From Paludibacteraceae bacterium (lineage in GTDB: Bacteria > Bacteroidota > Bacteroidia > Bacteroidales > Paludibacteraceae): 64,000 nucleotides of DNA. The stretch is taken from NCBI GenBank assembly GCA_017550335.1, contig JAFZPM010000030.1:1-64000 (forward strand), read 5' to 3'. Under the pieces are notes generated by a model. The model ran no database searches and was not told the DNA's origin. It worked only from the letters and a program-made list of their open reading frames with translations. Of this stretch, positions 63,133-64,000 are shown one piece after another. Numbering within the stretch: the first letter of the stretch is position 1; every line of letters begins with the position of its first letter. A program made the position numbers and the translations under genes.

Positions 63133-64000
63133 ATGTTAGATAACGAAAACCGCTTATACATAGCGCATTCGGACCATCCGCTCTACATCGAGCCTAAGAT
63201 GGCGAACAGACACGGCCTCATCGCAGGCGCAACCGGAACAGGAAAGACAGTTTCCCTCCAAGTATTGGCAGAATCATTCAGTGATTTGGGTGTCCCTTGC
63301 TTCATGGCCGACATGAAGGGCGACCTCTCGGGCGTCTACAAAGAGGGTACCCTGACCAAGTTCATCGAGAAGAGACAAAACGAGTTCGGCGTCACGTTCG
63401 ACTTCCAACCCTACCCTGTCCAGTTCTTCGACGTCTACGGGGAGCAAGGTGTGCCGATGAGGGTGACCATCAAGAACTTCGGCGTACTGCTATTCTCCCG
63501 CATCATGTCGCTCACCGACACGCAGGAGGGCGTGCTGGCCGCTGTCTTCCGCATCTGCGAGGATAGGAACATGCCGCTGGACGACCTGAAGGACCTCCGC
63601 GCCGCGCTCAACTACATAGGGCAGAACGCCAAGGAGTTCCAAACGGAATACGGAAACATATCCTCCATCTCCGTGGGCGCCATCCAACGAAACCTGTTGG
63701 CGCTGGAGGAGCAGGGCGGCGACCTCTTCTTCGGTCTTCCTGAATTCAAGATCGAGGACTTCTTTGTCACAGAGAGAATGCACGACACCAAGAAGGGTAT
63801 GCTCAACATCCTCGCGGCGGATAAGCTCTACCACAACCCAAGGCTCTACTCCGCCTTCCTGATGTGGCTCCTGACCTCCATCTACAACGAGTTGCCTGAG
63901 GTGGGAGACCTGGACAAGCCTAAGTTCATCTTCTTCTTCGACGAGGCGCACCTGCTGTTCGACGACGCCTCCAAGGCATTGCTGACGCAGATAGAGAAGA
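63133..64000 (+). CDS. DUF853/HerA-like ATPase, partial at window end
   Basis: 289 codons are visible; the gene continues past the window. Starts MLDNENRLYIAHSD. P-loop LIAGATGTGKTVSLQ (~31-45), ADMKGDLSG, and Walker B FIFFFDEAHLLF, the pattern of DUF853 (helicase HerA C-terminal-like) ATPases. These are hexameric DNA-translocase-like proteins of unclear role. It begins after the scar and palindrome and marks the return to ordinary chromosomal composition. Confidence 0.92.
   Translation, partial: MLDNENRLYIAHSDHPLYIEPKMANRHGLIAGATGTGKTVSLQVLAESFSDLGVPCFMADMKGDLSGVYKEGTLTKFIEKRQNEFGVTFDFQPYPVQFFDVYGEQGVPMRVTIKNFGVLLFSRIMSLTDTQEGVLAAVFRICEDRNMPLDDLKDLRAALNYIGQNAKEFQTEYGNISSISVGAIQRNLLALEEQGGDLFFGLPEFKIEDFFVTERMHDTKKGMLNILAADKLYHNPRLYSAFLMWLLTSIYNELPEVGDLDKPKFIFFFDEAHLLFDDASKALLTQIEK

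Noticed and set aside
62832-63161. 109-codon minus-strand frame across the scar
   Set aside because: It is the complement of the sbcC/ATPase remnants and the palindrome, hence a by-product.

Overview
This window most likely comes from a member of the Bacteroidales (Bacteroidota). Promoters repeatedly match the Bacteroidetes form TTTG-N19/20-TAnnTTTG. One huge secreted protein ends in a gliding-motility/CHU_C type IX secretion (T9SS) domain. DUF4143 ATPases and a two-step phosphatidylethanolamine cluster also fit the phylum. The genus cannot be fixed from sequence alone; a Prevotella-like relative is plausible. Most housekeeping genes are moderately GC-rich, while the two restriction loci are clearly AT-richer in part.

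Layout. 1-1322 is almost gene-free but full of palindromes and promoter/terminator pairs, including two candidate small RNAs and a long hairpin-rich leader. 1323-6711 is a cytosine methyltransferase / McrB-like / McrC-like restriction operon. 6793-10218 holds a serine hydrolase lipoprotein and a convergent four-gene set (muramidase-type cell-wall enzyme, YjbR, small hypothetical, YjbQ). 10299-18548 is one 2749-residue GH8/Ig-repeat/T9SS protein. 18954-21455 is a tandem pair of LRR lipoproteins, the second with a sigma-54-like promoter. 21580-32098, all minus strand, is an envelope run: a repetitive charged-helix protein, then cdsA, psd, pssA, sppA, lpxK, pnp and a DUF5131 gene. 32460-39214 is a tetR-regulated RND efflux operon ending with a PII-like gene. 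39443-43601 carries a redox-type C_GCAxxG_C_C protein, tRNA-Met, ribF, a B12/radical-SAM protein and a glycosyltransferase. 43602-44621 is gene-free but has two promoter-terminator units that look like small RNA genes. 44622-50672 is a tight operon of glycosyltransferase, LPS-type kinase, sbcD and sbcC.

50.7-63.1 kb is an accessory zone. It has two AAA/DUF4143 ATPases, each behind its own iterated palindromic operators; a nucleotidyltransferase-like 638-residue protein whose promoter and start codon appear captured from a decayed ATPase gene; an antitoxin-like gene and a fragment of it; a deletion scar fusing an sbcC piece to an ATPase tail; two immunity-like genes; and a 1890-residue type ISP restriction-modification enzyme whose C-terminus is a LexA/UmuD-type S24 autoprotease with an apparent cleavage site and Ser/Lys dyad. 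The window closes inside a DUF853 (HerA-like) ATPase.

The most notable signals are the ISP-S24 fusion, the long structured leaders in front of both restriction systems, composition breaks inside both restriction enzymes, and a 54-residue Trp/Tyr repeat in the charged-helix protein. All functional calls rest on motif recognition by eye; no database search or folding program was run.
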